Under the pieces are notes generated by a model. The model did not search any database. It worked only from the letters and a program-made list of their open reading frames with translations, and was not told where the DNA came from. The position numbers were made by a program, and so were the translations under genes. A DNA stretch of 43,517 nt from Parablautia muri. GTDB taxonomy: Bacteria; Bacillota; Clostridia; Lachnospirales; Lachnospiraceae. The first letter of the stretch is position 1; every line of letters starts with the position of its first letter. This document shows, piece by piece, positions 42,554-43,517 of this stretch. The DNA is taken from the NCBI RefSeq assembly GCF_009917485.1, contig NZ_QZDT01000035.1:1-43517 (forward strand). Direction: 5' to 3'.

Positions 42554-43210
42554 ATAGCAAGGAATAAGCATCCGGAAAAAACTGTTAATCTGGTATTAGA
42601 TGTTGCTTTCCGCTTATTTTTGGAAAAGGGGTATGAGCATACTTCAATTCAGGATATTATCAATCAATTAGGTGGTCTTAGCAAAGGCGCCATCTATCAT
42701 CATTTTAAGTCAAAGGAAGATATTTTGGTTGCTGTTATGGAAAGAATGACAGTTGAATCGAACCAGATGCTTGCAGCCATTCGTGACCGTTCTGACCTCA
42801 GCGGAAAAGAAAAGTTGAAAACAATTTTTCGTGAATCCATCAGCCGGCTTGTACAGGATGATATTTTTACAGTAGCTCCGGATTTTCAGAATAACCCGAA
42901 ACTTCTTTTCGGACTTTTGCATGATACCATAGATAACGCTGCGCCGAACTATATTTTGCCCATTATCAGGCAGGGTATTTCAGACGGCTCTATCCAAACG
43001 GATTACCCAGAGCAATTGGCAGAACTGATTTTGCTTGTGGCAAATGTTTGGATGAATCCTATGATATTTGACAGTTCTGAGGATGAATCCTACCGAAAGT
43101 TTATGGTATTCAGACAGATGATGCAAGGATTTGGGCTGGATATCGTAGACAGTAAAATGATGGAGAGATTGATAGAACTGACATCTATCTATCAAAAGAG
43201 CAGGCAATAA
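42554..43210 (+). CDS. TetR-family transcriptional regulator with non-standard start
   Basis: A regulator of about 218 residues. The helix-turn-helix TSIQDIINQLGGLSKGAIYHHFKSKEDIL is preceded by ARNKHPEKTVNLVLDVAFRLF, which belongs to helix 1 of the domain. The first in-frame TTG (42620) would delete this helix. The only position at normal distance from GGGGAGGTGA is ATA at 42554, where related genes would have ATG. So either ATA initiates weakly or the start codon is mutated. The C-terminal ligand domain is intact. Operators at 42494 and 42521, plus one at 43292, define its probable regulon. Confidence 0.82.
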   Translation: MARNKHPEKTVNLVLDVAFRLFLEKGYEHTSIQDIINQLGGLSKGAIYHHFKSKEDILVAVMERMTVESNQMLAAIRDRSDLSGKEKLKTIFRESISRLVQDDIFTVAPDFQNNPKLLFGLLHDTIDNAAPNYILPIIRQGISDGSIQTDYPEQLAELILLVANVWMNPMIFDSSEDESYRKFMVFRQMMQGFGLDIVDSKMMERLIELTSIYQKSRQ

Positions 43211-43233
43211 AAAGCACGTTCTGCGCGCTTTTT
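43209..43233 (+). terminator. Terminator after TetR gene
   Basis: AAAAAGC (43209-43215) pairs with GCTTTTT (43227-43233), with inner CG pairs; the 3' arm supplies the T-tract. Confidence 0.65.
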
Positions 43234-43291
43234 ATATGCCATGCATAAATTTCTGCCCTGCAAAATGGGCAGATATATTTTTGAAAATATA

Positions 43292-43310
43292 CATACCAAC
43301 GTGCGGTATT
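43292..43310 (+). promoter_or_regulatory. Third CATACC operator before the next gene
   Basis: CATACC-n7-GGTATT matches the TetR operators at 42494 and 42521 in half-site but has a wider spacer. It lies 141 nt before the gene at 43451, implying that this gene is controlled by the TetR protein. Confidence 0.6.
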
Positions 43311-43450
43311 ATATTGGCAAAGCTGGCACTTGAGATGAAGCAAATTTTCTTTACAGTTTTGCTTTCCGGTTTTTTAACGGAGCTTTTAGCTTCTGCCGTA
43401 GTATGATTTTATGTTCCGGCAAACGGAATAGAAAAAATGGAGGTTTAAGT

Positions 43451-43517
43451 TTGAAACAAATAAGTAGAGGACAGCCAAGAAATAAAGGGCATAGCAATCA
43501 AACCATCTTAATAGGTG
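43451..43517 (+). CDS. Start of a gene cut by the window end
   Basis: A TTG with GGAGG 7 nt upstream begins 22 codons (KQISRGQPRNKGHSNQTILI) that run off the window. The basic N-terminus followed by hydrophobic residues hints at a membrane protein, and the CATACC operator suggests a TetR-controlled exporter. Too short to name. Confidence 0.5.
   Translation, partial: MKQISRGQPRNKGHSNQTILIG

Noticed and set aside
1-43517. CRISPR arrays, tRNA or rRNA genes
   Set aside because: No regular repeat-spacer series and no recognisable tRNA or rRNA sequence was seen in reading the window.

Overview
The window reads as a gut Firmicute of the Lachnospiraceae/Clostridia type. The evidence is AGGAGG-type ribosome sites with frequent TTG and GTG starts, serine recombinases with zinc ribbons, a TnpW-like protein of clostridial conjugative elements, a LanFEG-type peptide-immunity transporter, YqhD-type alcohol dehydrogenases, and a domain-permuted GH3 beta-glucosidase. 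No rRNA, tRNA or CRISPR array was seen.

Layout. (1) 1-6.4 kb: the end of an integrative element. It has a TnpW-like protein, then three overlapping large serine recombinases and a small resolvase-domain protein that lacks the catalytic serine. (2) 6.6-11.6 kb: a response regulator/histidine kinase pair followed by an ABC exporter (one ATPase, two permeases) and a YxeA-like protein, closed by a strong terminator. Four exact 11-bp-phased CAAGGTT repeats in front of the ATPase gene are the probable response-regulator operator. (3) 11.6-13.0 kb: a decayed ECF sigma/anti-sigma pair. (4) 13.0-16.3 kb: a second recombinase cluster, matching only the second and third members of the triplet. (5) 16.3-32.2 kb: a redox and hydrolase region with a LysR regulator, two iron-type alcohol dehydrogenases, a lipoprotein fusing flavodoxin to an alpha/beta hydrolase, a secreted esterase, a MerR regulator, several broken hydrolase and permease genes, a MATE exporter, a methyltransferase, a truncated flavin reductase, an aldo/keto reductase, an NTF2-like protein and an aldo/keto reductase-cupin fusion. 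(6) 32.5-36.1 kb: a TetR regulator, a two-cluster ferredoxin-like protein, a permease remnant, and a Gfo/Idh/MocA oxidoreductase with a sugar isomerase/epimerase. (7) 36.2-43.5 kb: a GH13 alpha-glucosidase, an HD hydrolase, a GH3 beta-glucosidase with a frameshifted divergent AraC regulator, a TetR gene with its operators, and the first codons of its likely target.

Two cross-cutting patterns stand out. First, an approximately 55-85 nt two-hairpin leader element occurs six times (2708, 14678, 27527 on the minus strand, 30826, 35192, 42385). Five copies end at the start codon of unrelated genes and one has no gene. The stems show compensatory changes, which suggests a structured RNA or a mobile leader cassette. 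Second, a 30-bp motif occurs before both alcohol dehydrogenases and the flavin reductase. It lies exactly 20 nt upstream of a -10 box in all three, which implies one activator-controlled regulon, plausibly run by the adjacent LysR protein.

Many genes carry point frameshifts or deletions (ECF sigma, anti-sigma, two hydrolases, an FtsX permease, a flavin reductase, a permease, AraC). The accessory region between the recombinase clusters and the sugar genes is therefore actively decaying. All repeats and motifs were found and aligned by eye, and no database search was possible.
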